DNA of 64,000 nucleotides from the NCBI GenBank assembly GCA_029747015.1, contig JAKOGI010000527.1, forward strand, positions 253,001 to 317,000, read 5' to 3'. This document shows positions 12,590 through 25,574 of the stretch, piece by piece; within the stretch, counting starts at the first letter, position 1, and the number at the start of each line of letters is the position of its first letter. A program made the position numbers and the translations under genes. This DNA comes from Carnegiea gigantea. Taxonomy: Eukaryota > Streptophyta > Magnoliopsida > Caryophyllales > Cactaceae. The notes under the pieces are model-generated. The model did not search any database and was not told the DNA's origin. It worked only from the letters and a program-made list of their open reading frames with translations.

Positions 12590-12930
12590 AACGCTTGAAA
12601 ATGGCTTCGAATCGATATACGTTAGTTTAGTTAATACATGCTTATAAGTAGCTTCAAAATAATATACGAATACTTAGAATCGATACTTGTGTAAGTAGTT
12701 AATTCATGCCTGAATAGTAGCTTCAAAATGATATATGAACACTTAGAATCGATACTTGTATAATTAGTTAATTCATGCCTGAATAGTAGCTTTGAAATGA
12801 TATGTGAGCACTTAGAATTGTTGCTTGAATAATTAGTTAATTTATGCCTCATTAGTGGCTTCGAATTAACCTAATAATGCTTCGAATCGAAATAGGTGAG
12901 TTAGTGAACTCATGCTTATAAGTAGCTTCA
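12590..12930. repeat. About 69-bp tandem repeats within LARD LTR
   Basis: Imperfect units anchored by (a)gcttc.aaat at about 12651, 12720, 12789, 12858 and 12926. The 3' LTR carries the same block (about 19730-20060). Because 69 is divisible by three, one minus-strand frame stays open here (12852-12631); it is an artefact of the period. Confidence 0.75.
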
Positions 12931-13004
12931 AAACAACCTATGCATGCTCGTAATTGATGCTTGGTAAGTTCATAAAAGCTACACTTGAAAATGGCATGTT
13001 AGTT

Positions 13005-13130
13005 GGTTAGTTGTGCTTTGGAAATGACATGTTTAGTTGAATAGTTATGCTTTGAAAATGGCATGTTAGTTGGTTAGTTATGCTTTGAAAATGGCATGTT
13101 TATTTAGTTAGCTATGTTTTGAAGATGACA
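13005..13130. repeat. About 34-bp tandem repeats within LARD LTR
   Basis: Three to four units of the type gctttgaaaatggcatgtt, also present in the 3' LTR near 20145-20265. Confidence 0.7.
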
Positions 13131-15359
13131 TGAGTGTGACATGCTTATTTCCTAAATGTGAGTTATGAATGCAATAAGGTTCATCCCTTGATTAGTCGAA
13201 TTTGGTTCATTAAGCGTTATTTCAAGTTAAGGCAATGTAGATGTATATGTATATGTGGCTATATATGCTTGCGGTAGCGCACCACTGGATAGTGCTGTTT
13301 GCTTAGGTAAATACATAAGCCCTATTGCACATTTCTTTATAAGTTTTCATGATAATATGCCATGGTTATAGAATTAAAAACTGAGATAGTAGTCGGATAG
13401 CTTGAGGTTGGACTGACGAGAGTTTTGAGGTCCTTTGTGGTCGGTGTTGTGTGAGGAGGGAGCTTAGGTTGTGTTTAACTGCAATCGTATGGATTACAAG
13501 GTCATGTGTGGCTTATTCTACTAAGATTGATCATGAAGTATTTGAATGTGTTATATGCAAATCCCTTCCCCTTTTATGTCATTAAGTTCCATCTTGCGAG
13601 CGAGGGTGCATTTGAAAAAGTAAGTCTTCATGGTTGTAACTATTAGTAGCCATAACTATTAGCAAACAATGGCTTATTTTAACTAAACAAATACAGTTTT
13701 GGAAGTGAACTCGCTTGAAAGGGAAATCCCTAAGGAATTTAATAAAAAGAGAGTGCGTTGTATGAAAAAGGATTTTGCTGTGAGAGGCAGCAAAGTTATT
13801 AGCAGTTATGGCCATGCGCTTTAAATTGGCTAAGATATTGTGCATAGGGACAATAAGATGGGAGTAAACCTGCTTGAACGGGGGAATCCCTAGCCTAGAG
13901 AGTAATCCCAGTAGTGGGAAGCCCTAGAGACCCTGACGAGGGTTAAGGTCCAAAAGTTAGTTGCCATCCTGGGAGTAAGGGCTTAGCGTGAGCGATAGTC
14001 TCACTTGGGATTGAGAATAGATCTCACATAATCAGCACATTATGATGATCTTATGCCTAGAGTAATTTTCTAATAAGTAAGAAAAGCAGTTGGTGTTTCA
14101 CTTTTTAAATATTTCAAAAAGAAAGTTTTTTAAGGGTTATTATAAGACCAATATGAATGAGATTCTTTTAAGAATATGAGCCCCAAAGAGGCTAAGAAAA
14201 GAGCTTTATGAGCCTAAAGAGGCTAAGAAAAGAGTTTTTATGAGCCTAAAGAGGCTAAGTAAAGTGTTTTCAGAAAACGAAAAAAGGATTTTTATGCATA
14301 TCATGTGATTAAGATTCTAAGTTCAATATGAATGAAATCTCAAGCACAGCATGGCCATATCCTTGTAATGCATCGAGCATATGAGTTTGAATGTACATGT
14401 TTAGCTAAAGAAAGCATCTTGCATAATCTCTACTTCATGTGTTTAAGCATCTCGTATGAGTGAATTAGATAGATAAAGCATAAATCACAAATTATATCAC
14501 ATAACCTATGAAAGAAAGTTTAGTGCTTAGCCTCGTTACTTGCTTATGTGTTTGACTGCTTGTTAGTAAAGGAATTTAGTCATTTAGGAGCCTGGAAATG
14601 GGTTTGAGTGGTTAGAATGAAGTTTATGGATACTGATCCTTCCTTGGGGGCTATGATTGCCAAATATGATAGTAAAGTATGAACACGTGATATGTGACTA
14701 CTAAAGATATTATTGCCTACAACGGTTTTGGTTTTAAGGGGTCGGGGAATACTCACTGAGTGTGTGGTTGCTCATCCCATTGCTCTTTCCCCTTTTTTCC
14801 CAGGTTTGCATTATGACAAGTAGAAGCCAAGTCACTTATGCCAAGATGGATTCTATTCTTACTTGCTAGGTGTCATGCGTGCTATTTGAAGGGGTCTTAC
14901 GTGTTTAACAAAGTCATGTAATGTATTCCTAGAATTATAAACATTTGTAAACAAGTATTCTAGTTCATGTAATGCTTTCGGGTTAGGAATCGCTCTGTAA
15001 GGCTATGTGAGCCGGTCATCTAATTTATCAGTTGTCTTTTTAGCTAAAACTAGTTATATTTTGGGATGTAAACCCCAGTACTCCGGTTGTACGAACCGTT
15101 GAGTTGTATCTTTCATTTCTCTTGTATTAATGAACTATATTGTTTGAAGTACTCTGAGCGAGTTGCTCATTGAGTTATGAAAGCTGTTGAGCTTATTTTA
15201 GAATGTTATGCGCTTCCGTTGATTTGCTGGAGTTCATAGTAAGGCTTTTAGCCTGGAAACGGTCAGTTTTTAGTAGAAACTCTGCCCGTCTTGCCCCAGA
15301 AGTTAAGTAAGGAGTATCAAAACATAACGCCCCTGGCCCTACGGGTTGGGGGTGTTGCA

Positions 15360-15382
15360 TTGATAGTATCAGAGCATGGTCC
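15360..15382 (+). promoter_or_regulatory. LARD primer-binding site (tRNA-iMet-like)
   Basis: TTGATAGTATCAGAGCATGG directly follows the LTR end. It resembles TGGTATCAGAGC, the complement of the initiator tRNA-Met 3' end, with one or two changes. Confidence 0.6.
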
Positions 15383-18300
15383 TGTGACCATGGGCCGCGA
15401 CCTGAGTTTTGCATTTCATATAGTTGCCTAGGAACATGTTCCGATAATGTGACACGTGCCGTGCTTCGTGTGCAAGTGTGTCGTATAGCCTGGCCATTTG
15501 CAACTTATGTGTGGCTCGCTTAGGTCGATTGGCAAAAAGGGGCAATTTATGCGATAGTATAGGAGTTAAGTAGCTGTCCTACCTTAAGGTGCTGTTTTGA
15601 GTGCTCCATTGGTGTAATATGTTCCTAATGTGCTAATTGATTTCATTGATTGACTTTGATGTGATTCGGTTAAGCAGATTGGATAAATGTGAGTCATGTG
15701 TTAGAATATGAGCCCTATTCACTTGCGTGTACTTGTGTGAGCCAAGTGACGATTCAAATGGTAAATGTGTTATTCGTGCACCCTGATAGGATAATCGGCA
15801 GTTAAAACGCGTTGTTTTAAACTCAAACGACTGAGAATGTTTAACGTGAAGCTCATTATTGCCCCTTGAGTACGATGTTTCTCGGGCCCAATAATAGAGT
15901 TAGCAGATGCACTCAATGGTTGGCAAGGAAAGAGTTAGAATCAGTTGAACCATCCTCCTATTAAAAATGAAGAGACTTAAAATAGATAAGCTATTTTTCA
16001 TCTTTGAAACTCAAGATTCTGAAATGTTGATGCCATCCTGACTGTCAAGTCAAGTTTTACTTTACACCGAAAGGCTTAGCTTTCTGTTAGTGAGGATGAG
16101 AGAGATTAGGTTCACAAGTACGTGTCTTTATGTGTGTAAGAATGTTGCTTATAAGTGTGTACATACTAAGATGCGTACATTCATGGAGCCGTTCGTAACG
16201 AATTAGGAAAGGAATGATTAGAGATTAGTTGCTATGATTGATAATCCTATTAAATAGTACCTTCCATCTTTGAACTCTGAATCTCCTGAGTATATTAGGG
16301 CTAATTTTGTATGCATACTTGAGAGACTTAATGCTAGTGGTAGAATCTTGGGAACATTGTGTAAATGTGCCTGATGTTTTCCTTATTTGCCATTACTGCC
16401 AAAACAGTGGATTACTTGGTTTCTATTATATGAATTGTCATTCGGGAATGGGGTGACAATGTTGTGAATGAAATGAACCCTGATACACCTAGAAAGCGCA
16501 AGGGAGAAAGAGCCTAGCAGACTTTGGAATTGTACATAATAGATGATCTCCACTAAGGTAAGCGACCTACAATAAGACTCCTATGATCACCTGCAGGATA
16601 GGTGTACCTCATAAGGATTTAACACGTACCTATAAGGCCATTGATGTCAACCATACTCAAACAAACATAGCCGCTGGATGCCAATCCTTCCAAAATTGGA
16701 CGGGATTTAGGGCATGCCGCTGACCATAGGCTGCAAAGGAGGATTGCGCGCATATATATATACGTCTAGGGGCTCCTTCTATACGACAACCCGTGCGTCC
16801 ACATGTCTTGAAGATTTATTTATGGTGTCATGCGCTGTGTGAGACCATAAGAGTACCTATAGATAGGATTGTTGTATGCGACCATCGATGTGTTGGTGAA
16901 CAAATGCCAACAAAATGAGTTTTTGCAATTGGTTGACTTGAATTTGATTAAACATGGGACCGTGTTAGTTAGAGTGAGTTGATTTATGTAGTTAGTTTTA
17001 CGACATGACTCTTGGATCACCATTTGCAGCCCTTCAATACTGTTTTCTCGTGTTGTAATTGGATTAGTTGAACCCGATGTATGTAATGCATGACTAGATA
17101 ATAACAAAGCTACATTTATATGAATCTCGTCCATAGATATATGTATCTCATGTGTAAAAAAGTAGCATGGTAGAGCGTTCAGGGTCATGTCATCATATAT
17201 ATGGACACCCACATCTATTATACGCGGTCATTAATGCACTATAGGAATTAGGTCATGACTAGTTATGTGTTTTATGAATAAGCTGTTGTACTTCTTGGTG
17301 TTTGCTTGACTTAAGTTGGTTTACTATATGACTTGGTCATTCAGATAATACAAGTTTTGTAATTCATAGTATGACATGACCACTGACTCATTGTTTGCAT
17401 TCTATGACTTCTATGATTCCATGTTATAGCTAAGTAACTACATGTGTCCGTATTTGAAGCATGATGAGACGACCCTAGAAACCTGCATTCGCATATTCTT
17501 ACCCCTATATGTTTGATCAGAGTAGCGCAGCGGAAGCATGTAGGCCCACAAGCCATAGGCCGTAGGATTCATCTAGGAGCATACCCAGTCATTTGCATGA
17601 ACCTATGACTTAAGGGACGATCGGTCCCAAAGTGGGGACTTTAGGGAAAGCCACACCATTATCAAAACCATTGACTTGCATTCTTGCCCTAGCATTTCCT
17701 TCTCAAAGTTGTTCCTATCAACATGTTATGCTAGTTCATGCTATTCATGATTCCTGACCTTCAGTGCTCTGTTGTTAGCCTTACGTGATGCTAATGTTGT
17801 CTCGAGTGCTACTTCAATTTTCGTCATTGCTAACTTGGCATAATTTAACTTTTGTTTGATTTAATATCTTCATGTTTTGAAATGAACCAAATTAAGTTAA
17901 ACCCCTTCATACGACCTTGACATGTCATGTCTAAGTTGCTACGAATGAAACGCCTAAAGGTTTTGCTGGAATTGATGTAAAAACATAGAAATTTCGGTCA
18001 CATATGCTTTCGTCTAGTAAATTGCTTGCTACATGCGTATTAGACGGTACCATGATACTTACCATTCCTAGGCTTGAGAATGTTGAATCGCTGATACTAT
18101 GCCATGCTATGTGATGCTGCTGTGCTTAAGTCATGCTATGTGGTGCTATGTGACATTTCTATTATTCTCAATGTGTTACAGGCGTCTCCATGTTAATCAT
18201 TGTGATCCCAAAAGTGACTTGAATTCATGTTTTAGAATGAGACTACTTGCATATGACCTTGAAGAGTCAACTGCCCAATTGTCCTTCCTTTAAACTTAAA

Positions 18301-18648
18301 TTCATAGCAATGCATGTACGTAGAGTTGTTGCTTACTAAGTGGATTCAATCTAGATTATCGAAAATTTATGTTCATGTTCAAAACAAGCTCAATATGGTT
18401 TCCATGCCAACTCATTTGCCCCTCTTCGATGCGATTTGGCCTCGGCGCCTAAATAGCGTGAGTAGACACTTGAAGAGGATTGGCGAAGAGGAGACTGGAT
18501 ACCATAAGCCTTTTCCTTTTGATTTGAAAAGATATAGTGATTGCAAAATGAAACCTTTTGGAAACATACCGTGTAGATCATAGTTTGTGAGCGTGCATTC
18601 TGGGTATGACTGAACTTAGCTTTAGAATTTTGAGGATGAAATTCTTTT
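15383..18648. other. LARD interior, non-coding
   Basis: About 3.3 kb between the LTRs. Open frames are short and dispersed, and none shows a gag or pol motif. A few phrases around 16260-16400 could be gag relics, but I cannot support that. Confidence 0.6.
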
Positions 18649-18661
18649 AAGGGGGGAAGAA
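18649..18661 (+). promoter_or_regulatory. LARD polypurine tract
   Basis: AAGGGGGGAAGAA immediately before the TG of the 3' LTR, where the plus-strand primer is expected. Confidence 0.8.
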
Positions 18662-21600
18662 TGTAAGACCCGCCTTCTTTATTTTACGTTAACCCGGCTG
18701 TCTTACCTTTTACGTTATAAAATTCATATTTTTATTAACTATATAAGTTAAATTATTATCAATGTGCTTATGTGAACGATAATCTTATGAAAAAGAATTA
18801 CTATCGTTATTATTGATTTTGAGATTAATTCGTGCTAATTTGTGCCGATAGTTAATTTAATCATTCCACAAATTTAGTTAGGACGCCGATTTTAGGACGT
18901 TTCAACTTGAATCTAGACTAAGCATTAACGAATTCAGGATCAAGAAACAAATAATCGATGAAAGGTCATATTATCGATTTGGGTTCAGAGAACCAGCTAC
19001 GAATTACACTAGCAATTGACCAAAAAAAAAATGTTGAACAAAAGGGGGCTAAGCCCCTTCTCTTTCACGGGAAAACACGACCAAGGGGGGCTTCTCAAAA
19101 CCCCAGCCCCGACCTCCCCGACCACCGAGCAACATAGAGGGGGGGAGAGAGAGAGAGACACGGGCGGCTGGGCGACGGCGATGGTGGTGCCACACCGGCC
19201 ACCGTCTGTTTGCTGGAAGCCGAGATCGAACTCGGTCGGTTAGAGGAGAGAGAGACTGGACGAGGAGAGTGGAAGAAAAGGCACCAGGGTGAAGGCCTAG
19301 GTCAGAGATGACGCCGGCGAACCGGCAGCGGTTGAGCCCGGTTCCGGCAACCACCAGTAGCAGCAATAATAAAGGGCTAAAAATCAGGTCTGGGTTGGGT
19401 TGCTTCGGGTCTGAGAGTAGCAGCAAAGAGGGATGAAAAATTCAGCCCCAAAGCCCTAAAATCGGGTCCTCTAGCTTGGAGTCCAAGTGGGTATTTCTCG
19501 CCTCCTAAGTATTAGTAAATTCAAAAAGATTTTAGCCTTTAAATGATGTTGCATGCCAATTAAGATTAGTTAGATTAAATGAGAACAAGATGACTATTTA
19601 AGCATGCTCTATTTCAGCTGAATTCAGTTTAATTCAATGCATGTTAGTCTAGTTATTTTATACCTGAAAGTAACTTCAAAATAACCTAATAATGCTTCGA
19701 ATAGAGATAGGTTAGTTTAGTTAATTAACACTTGAAAATGGCTTCGAATCGATGTATGTTAGTTTAGTTAATACATGCTTATAAGTAGCTTCAAAATAAT
19801 ATGCGAATACTTAGAATCGATATTTATATAATTAGTTAATTCATGCCTGAATAGTAGCTTCGACATGATACGTGAGCGCTTAGAATTGATACTTGTGTAA
19901 TTAATTAATTTAAGCCTGAATAGTAGCTCCGAAATGATATGTGAGCAATTAGAATCGTTACTTGAATAATTAGTTAATTTATGCCTCATTAGTGGCTTCG
20001 AATTAACCTAATAATGCTCCGAATCGAAATAGGTTAGTTAGTGAACTCATGCTTATAAGTAGCTTCAAAACAACCTATGCATGCTTGTAATTGATGCTTG
20101 TTATGTTCGTAAAAGCTACGCTTGAAAATGGCATGTTAGTTGGTTAGTTGTGCTTTAGAAATGACATGTTTAGTTGATTAGTTATGCTTTGAAAATGGCA
20201 TGTTAGTTGGTTAGTTATGCTTTGAAAATGACATGTTTAGTTGGTTAGCTACGTTTTGAAGATGACATAAGTATGACATGCTTATTTCCTAAAGGTGAGT
20301 TATGAATGCAATAAATTTCATGCCTTGATCAGTTGAATTTGGTTCGTTAAGCGTTATTTCAAGTTAAGGCAATGTAGATGTATATGTATATGTGGCTATA
20401 TATGCTTGTAGTAGCGCACTGTTGGATAGTGCTGTTTGCTTAGGTAAGTACATAAGCCCTATTACACATTTCTTTATAGGGTTTCATGATAATATGCTAT
20501 GGTTATAGAAATGAAAACCGAGATAGTAGTCGGATGGCTTGAGGTTGAACTAATGAGAGTTTTAAGGTCCTTTGTGGTCGGTGTTGTGTAAGGAGGTAGC
20601 CTGGGTTGTGTTTAACCGCAATCGTGTGGATTGCAAGGTCATGTGCGGCTTATTCTGCTGAGATTGATCATGAAGTATTTGAATGTGTTATATGTAAACC
20701 CCCTCCCCTTTTATGTCATTAAGTTCCATCTTGCGAGCAAGGGTGTGTTTGAAAAAGTAAGTCTTCATGGTTGTAACTATTAGTAGTCATAACTATTAGC
20801 AAACGATGGCTTATTTTAACTAAACAAATACAGTTTTGAGAGTGAACTCGCTTGAACGGAGGAATTCATAAGGAATTTAATAAAAAGAGAGCGCGTTGTA
20901 TGAAAAAGAATTTCGCTGTGAGAGACAGCAAAGTTATTAGCCGTTATAGCCATACGCTTTAAATTAGCTAAGATATTGTGCATAGGGACAATAAGATAGG
21001 AGTGAACCTGTTTGAATGGGGGAATCCCTAACCTAGGGAGTAATTCCAGTAATGGGAAGCCCAAGAGACCCTGACGAGGGTTAAGGTCCAAAAGTTAGTT
21101 GCCATCCCGGGAGTAAGAGCTTAGCGTGAGCGACAGTCTCACTAGGGGTTGAGAATAGATCTCACCAATCAACACATTATGATGATCTTATGTCAACAGT
21201 AATTTTCTAATAAGTAAGAAAAACAATCGGCATTTCGCCTTTTAAGTATTTCAGAAAGAAAATTTTTTTAAGGGTCATTATGAGACCAGTATGAAAGAGA
21301 TTTTTTTAAGAATATGAGCTCCAAAAAGGCTAAGAAAAGAGCTTTATGAGCCTAAAGAGGCCAAGAAAAGTGTTTTTATGACCTAAAGAGGCTAAGTAAA
21401 GTGTTTTCAGAAAAAGAAAGAAGGATTTTTATGCATATCATGTGATTAAGATTTTAAGTGCAGTATGAATGAAATCTCAAGCACAGCATGGCTATATCCT
21501 TGTAATGCATCGAGCAGATGAGTTTGAATGTACATGTTTAGCTAGAGAAAGCTCATCGCATAATCTTTACTTCATGTGTTTAAGCATCTCGTATGAGCGA

Positions 21601-22436
21601 ATTAGATAGATAAAGCATAAATCATGAATTATATCACATAACCTATGAAAGAAAGTTCTGTGTTTAACCTCGTTACTTGCTTAGGTGTTTGACTGCTTGT
21701 TAGTAAAGGAATTTAGTCATTCAGGGGCCTAACATGATAGTAAAGTATGAACACGTGATATGTGACTATTAAAGATATTATTGCCTATGACGGTTTTGGT
21801 TTTAAGGGGGCAGGGAATACTCACTGAGCGTGTGGTTGCTCATCCCATTATTCTTTCCCCTTTTTCCCTAGGTTTGCATTATGACAAGTAGAAACCAAGT
21901 TACTTATGCCAAGATAGATTCTATTCTTGCTTGCACGGTGTCATGTGTGCTATTTGAAGGGGTCTTACGTGTTTAACGAAGTCATGTAATGTATTCCTAG
22001 AATTATAAACGTTTGTAAACAAGTATTCTAGTTCATATAGTGCTTTTGGTTTAGGAATCGCTTTGTAAGGCTATGTGAGCCAACCATCTAATTTGTCAGT
22101 TGTCTTTTTAGCTAAAACCAGTTACATTTTGGGATGTAAACCCCAGTACTCCGGTTGTATGAACCGTTGAGTTGTATCTTTCATTTATCCTGTATTAATG
22201 AACTATATTATTTGAAGTACCAGAGCGAGTTGCTCATTGAGTTATAAACTCCGGCGTGTAGCCGTTGAGCTTATTTTAGAATGTTATACGCTTCCGTTGT
22301 TTTGTAGAGGTTTATTGTAAGACTTTTAGCCTGAAAACGTTCATTTTTAGAGGAAACTCTACCCGTTTCATCCCAGAAGTTAAGTAAGGAGTATGAAAAT
22401 GTAACGCTCCTGACCTTAGGGGCTGGGGGTGTTGCA
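18662..22436 (+). repeat. LARD 3' LTR
   Basis: 3775 bp, collinear with 10933-15359 except for the missing hAT element, a gap of about 85 bp near 21730, and small indels. It is followed by target duplication CTTGG at 22437-22441. Confidence 0.85.
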
Positions 22437-22752
22437 CTTGGTCCTCTAATATCAAATATAGTTTTATTGTATTGTACTTTGTTGCGCATTTGGCGAAAAG
22501 ATTTTCCGTTGAAAAGTCAAATAAAAAGAAACAATGGATTAGCTACTGATTGTAGTGTAACATCATCATCATAATAGTTGTCTGTGCTAAAATGTGGGGC
22601 CGGGTAGTTGTTGATATTGTTCGCATCACAAATGCTTCTCCTATCCATCTATTTGTATTTTTTAAAATAAGTGACAAATTTATTGATTGAAAAATCTGGG
22701 ATATTTAATATTTATAATAGATATTACATTCTAATGAATATATGAGTAGAAT

Positions 22753-22792
<40 letters not shown>

Positions 22793-23829
22793 CTGGAGAA
22801 TACTATTTTTGACATGTCAATTGTTTGTCTGTTAGTGCTTTCTTATTATTTAATGATGCAGCCCCTTCTATTATGAGAATTCATAAATATTGCACATTTT
22901 TCTTATTGAAAGGACTAACTTGCTGAGCTAGACTATACTTAAAGAACCAAAGTCTACAAAAGATGCATGATTCAACTAGGTGGGGACCATGCTAGTTAAG
23001 AGTCGAATATCGTTAAATTGTGGTGTCTTGTCCCAATTAATCTCCGCACTTTATTTATGATAAATTTGCATTATTTGTTAATCACCCACGCCACCCCTTC
23101 TAGGGTGATCTGATTAGCCAAATCACACCATCAAAGTCCAATGAAAAGAAACAATGGACTAGCTACTTACAAGTTTCAGTGCAACATTATCATTAGCTTT
23201 AAAATAAGAAGGCATGGTGAGAAGGCAATTCAATCAATTCAGAGGAAGATTTTATGGGAAAACTTCACTAGTGTTATTTGGCCAAGTTTCAAAGACGAAC
23301 TTGTTAGAGTTGGGAGTGACTTTCTTTTTAATGGTTAGGGCAATGATAAAATACTCTCTTAAGGCGGAGATGGGCTCCAAAATGAGTGCATGGATGATGA
23401 AATATCTTTTTTGAGGAAGGACTTTGGTCAATTGAATGCGGTATGTTGTCTAAAATTTGGTGTATGTGGTTACGTGCTTGCGGATAATTGCGAGAAATTT
23501 TATCTACTCAAATATTCCAAAGAATGTTGAGCGTTATCAATCTACTAAGGATGTTCCAGAAGGTGACCAACAAGCTTGCTCGAGTGATAGTAAGACAATT
23601 TCTCATTCTATGAGGATCACAAAGAGCCACCCTACTATCATTGACAAGCTACGGCTTTAGAAAAAGTCATACAGGAATTGCAATATGAGCGGGTCTTCTA
23701 CTTCAGATGTTGATGAGACTGAATGCTTCGCTAGTTGACCCCTATTGACCAAAGAACTTGAGTAGAGATGAAAATTCTAGTGCCAAAGAAAGGTACAAAT
23801 GATTGACAAGAAGGAATATTATTACAAAT

Positions 23830-24150
23830 GAGTGAAGTTGGTTAAGATTAGTTGAAACGGGTCGAAATAGGTTAAAATATGTATTTTTTATTGAACTGAG
23901 TTAAAATGGGTTGAAATGGGTTAAAGTGGGTAAAGTTAGTTCAAGTAGGTTGAAGTGGGTTGAATTTTTTTTTTTTTTGTATAATGGATAGAAGTTGATT
24001 AAAATAGTTAAAAGTTGGTTGAAGTTGATTAAAGTTGGTTGAAGTGGGTTGAAGTGGATTGAAATTTGTTGAATTAGATTGAAGTGGATTGAAGTTAATT
24101 TTTTTTATTAAAGTTCGCGAAGTGGGTTGAAGTAGGTTGAAGTTAGTAAA
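23830..24150. repeat. Degenerate (GTTGAAGTGG)n minisatellite
   Basis: Irregular repeats of gttgaagtgg / gttaaaatgg / gttgaagttg spread over about 300 bp, broken by short T-runs. It has the structure of a decayed minisatellite, with no stable frame. Confidence 0.75.
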
Positions 24151-24596
24151 TTTATCAACGAAAAGAATAGGGCCTTAAATAATTAAAACTCTTCAAAAGA
24201 GAGCTCGAGCTAGAGTCCTACCCATCAAGGAGGTAAACTACCCATCAATGGGGGAGAATATAAAAAATTTAGCATCAAAATGCTAAGTAAGTAATATTCC
24301 ATCGTTTGACTTTTATTTAAAAAGTATAATACTATATATAAGCAAAACACCACAAGACAAATGTTTTACAAGTAACCTCTAAAACCTTTTAGGTAAATAT
24401 TAATTCATTCATAAGACTGTTTTTTGGAGGCCGGTTGACAATGTTCTTGTCCAATTGATTTATTCGTTGTCTCTCATATTAGAAAGTCAGTTTTAAGTAC
24501 ATTAGTAATAATTGAAAAAGTTTTAGCTCCTCTTAAGTCGTAGGCCATGTTAAAAGATTGGCAAAAACAGTAGAAACCAAATTAAAATTATATTTT

Positions 24597-24614
24597 TAAA
24601 TGTAATTTACATTT
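24597..24614. promoter_or_regulatory. Palindromic L1-box-like site (HD-ZIP IV candidate)
   Basis: TAAATGTA matches the plant L1-box consensus TAAATG(C/T)A, bound by HD-ZIP IV factors in epidermal promoters. It sits in a 17-base near-perfect palindrome, AAATGTAATTTACATTT, so a second, one-mismatch L1 core lies on the other strand. A TATAAATA box begins about 31 bases downstream of the palindrome. The next gene is a FIDDLEHEAD-like gene, whose family is expressed in the epidermis, so the site makes sense. It is 1.2 kb upstream of the ATG, and an 8-mer can occur by chance. Confidence 0.4.
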
Positions 24615-24644
24615 TGAAAGTTTGGATTCTAATAATCTGACGTT

Positions 24645-24652
24645 TATAAATA
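24645..24652 (+). promoter_or_regulatory. Upstream TATA box (duplicate context)
   Basis: TATAAATA within the 16-mer acgtttataaataggc, which occurs again at 25562-25577. It could be a distal promoter for the KCS gene or a relic of a duplicated promoter fragment. Confidence 0.35.
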
Positions 24653-25566
24653 GGCATCAGCGCTTCCATCTTTGAATATATTTATTCTCAATAATCTGCA
24701 CCAAGAGAAATCCTAGCAAATATTGAGTTGGAATCGGGGGTCAAAATGTTAGTGAAATTATACGTCCTGCATCCTCTTTTCCCTAAGCAACATTTTCCTA
24801 GATCCCAAATTAACTTCATTTCATTAAATTAAACTGAATTTTCAATTTCCTCAGAATTCTACATTGATCCCTACTTGAAAACTCCTTATATTTTACGTAC
24901 AATGATCATCCAAGAATTTACAAAACATTAGAATATATGTTATTATATCGAAACCATAACCGAAATAAACATTTGACGGTAAATACAAGTTGGCGGTACA
25001 TTAAAGTTTGGTGTTATGATACAATATATTTTAGTTACGTCCTCATCATAGTGTATTTGATCAGTATAAAATAAAATAGTATTTATTATTTTTTTGGTTT
25101 GGAAAATCCTAAATTTAGTTTCCCAAAATAAATTAAATGCGAAAAACTGAAAAAAAGAAAAGGAGAGAGATGAAGAGGCTAGTTGCAAATTAAATTAAGG
25201 CACGGCACAGTTGAGTCATATGTGTGATATATTTAATGAGATATACGAGAGAGTTCACCTGTCCCCGGGCACATTCATACACCCACACTCAATAAATATA
25301 AGTAATGGCATGCAGCCAACGCCACCCCCTTCCATTGAATGACGGATTAATTGAATGATGGCCGTTGGGACGTTCCAACTACATCCCCCACGTAGTTGGG
25401 TGTGAACATTAACCTTCCCCCACCCACCCCCCAATCAATCATTTAATAACTTTTCTACATGCTATTCATCATAAACCCCCAAAAATAACCCAACTTCCAT
25501 TAAGTTATATACCCTTCACGAAATCAATTCCACCTATAAACTATCTTGTTCTTCTTGCATTACGTT

Positions 25567-25574
25567 TATAAATA
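25567..25574 (+). promoter_or_regulatory. Candidate TATA box, KCS gene (distal)
   Basis: Canonical TATAAATA 260 bases before the start codon. Transcription starting about 30 bases further would give a 5' leader of roughly 230 bases. It competes with the nearer TATAAAAT at 25757. Confidence 0.5.

Larger units (their letters stand above)
10933..15359 (+). repeat. LARD 5' LTR (with nested hAT element)
   Basis: 4427 bp from TGTAAGACC to GGTGTTGCA. It contains three internal tandem-repeat blocks, shared with the 3' LTR: about 69-bp units at 12590-12930, about 34-bp units at 13005-13130, and gagcctaaagaggctaag units at 14170-14265. Confidence 0.85.
10933..22436 (+). mobile_element. Giant-LTR non-coding retrotransposon (LARD), Tekay/Del-like ends
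   Basis: Very long direct repeats (10933-15359, 4.4 kb; 18662-22436, 3.8 kb) flank 3.3 kb of interior without a recognisable gene. CTTGG at 10928-10932 and at 22437-22441 is a perfect target duplication. Both LTRs begin TGTAAGACCCGCC and end GGGTGTTGCA. A degenerate initiator-Met primer site follows the 5' LTR. The polypurine tract TTTAAGGGGGGAAGAA precedes the 3' LTR, within a context (tttgaggatgaaatt) nearly the same as in the gypsy element at 39062-39096. I infer that the element depends on proteins from a Tekay/Del-type chromovirus. The size difference between LTRs comes mainly from a 591-bp hAT insertion in the 5' copy and from about 85 bp missing in the 3' copy near 21730. Confidence 0.85.
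22442..25566. other. Intergenic upstream of the KCS gene
   Basis: Non-coding, AT-rich. A (TA)n tract lies at about 22755-22791. A stretch of about 60 bp around 22512-22570 recurs, diverged, at 23133-23195 (both contain aaaagaaacaatgga.tagctac). Short open frames at 23141-23660 show no motif I recognise. The last kilobase holds the promoter elements listed separately. Confidence 0.55.

Noticed and set aside
12631..12852. Repetitive minus-strand protein-like frames in the LARD LTRs (also 19768-19989)
   Set aside because: The 69-bp tandem period is a multiple of three, so a frame stays open without coding selection.
19049..19426. 125-aa minus-strand frame rich in Arg, Pro and Leu
   Set aside because: Lies in the GC-richer part of the LARD 3' LTR; it is not open in the equivalent 5' LTR and has no domain.
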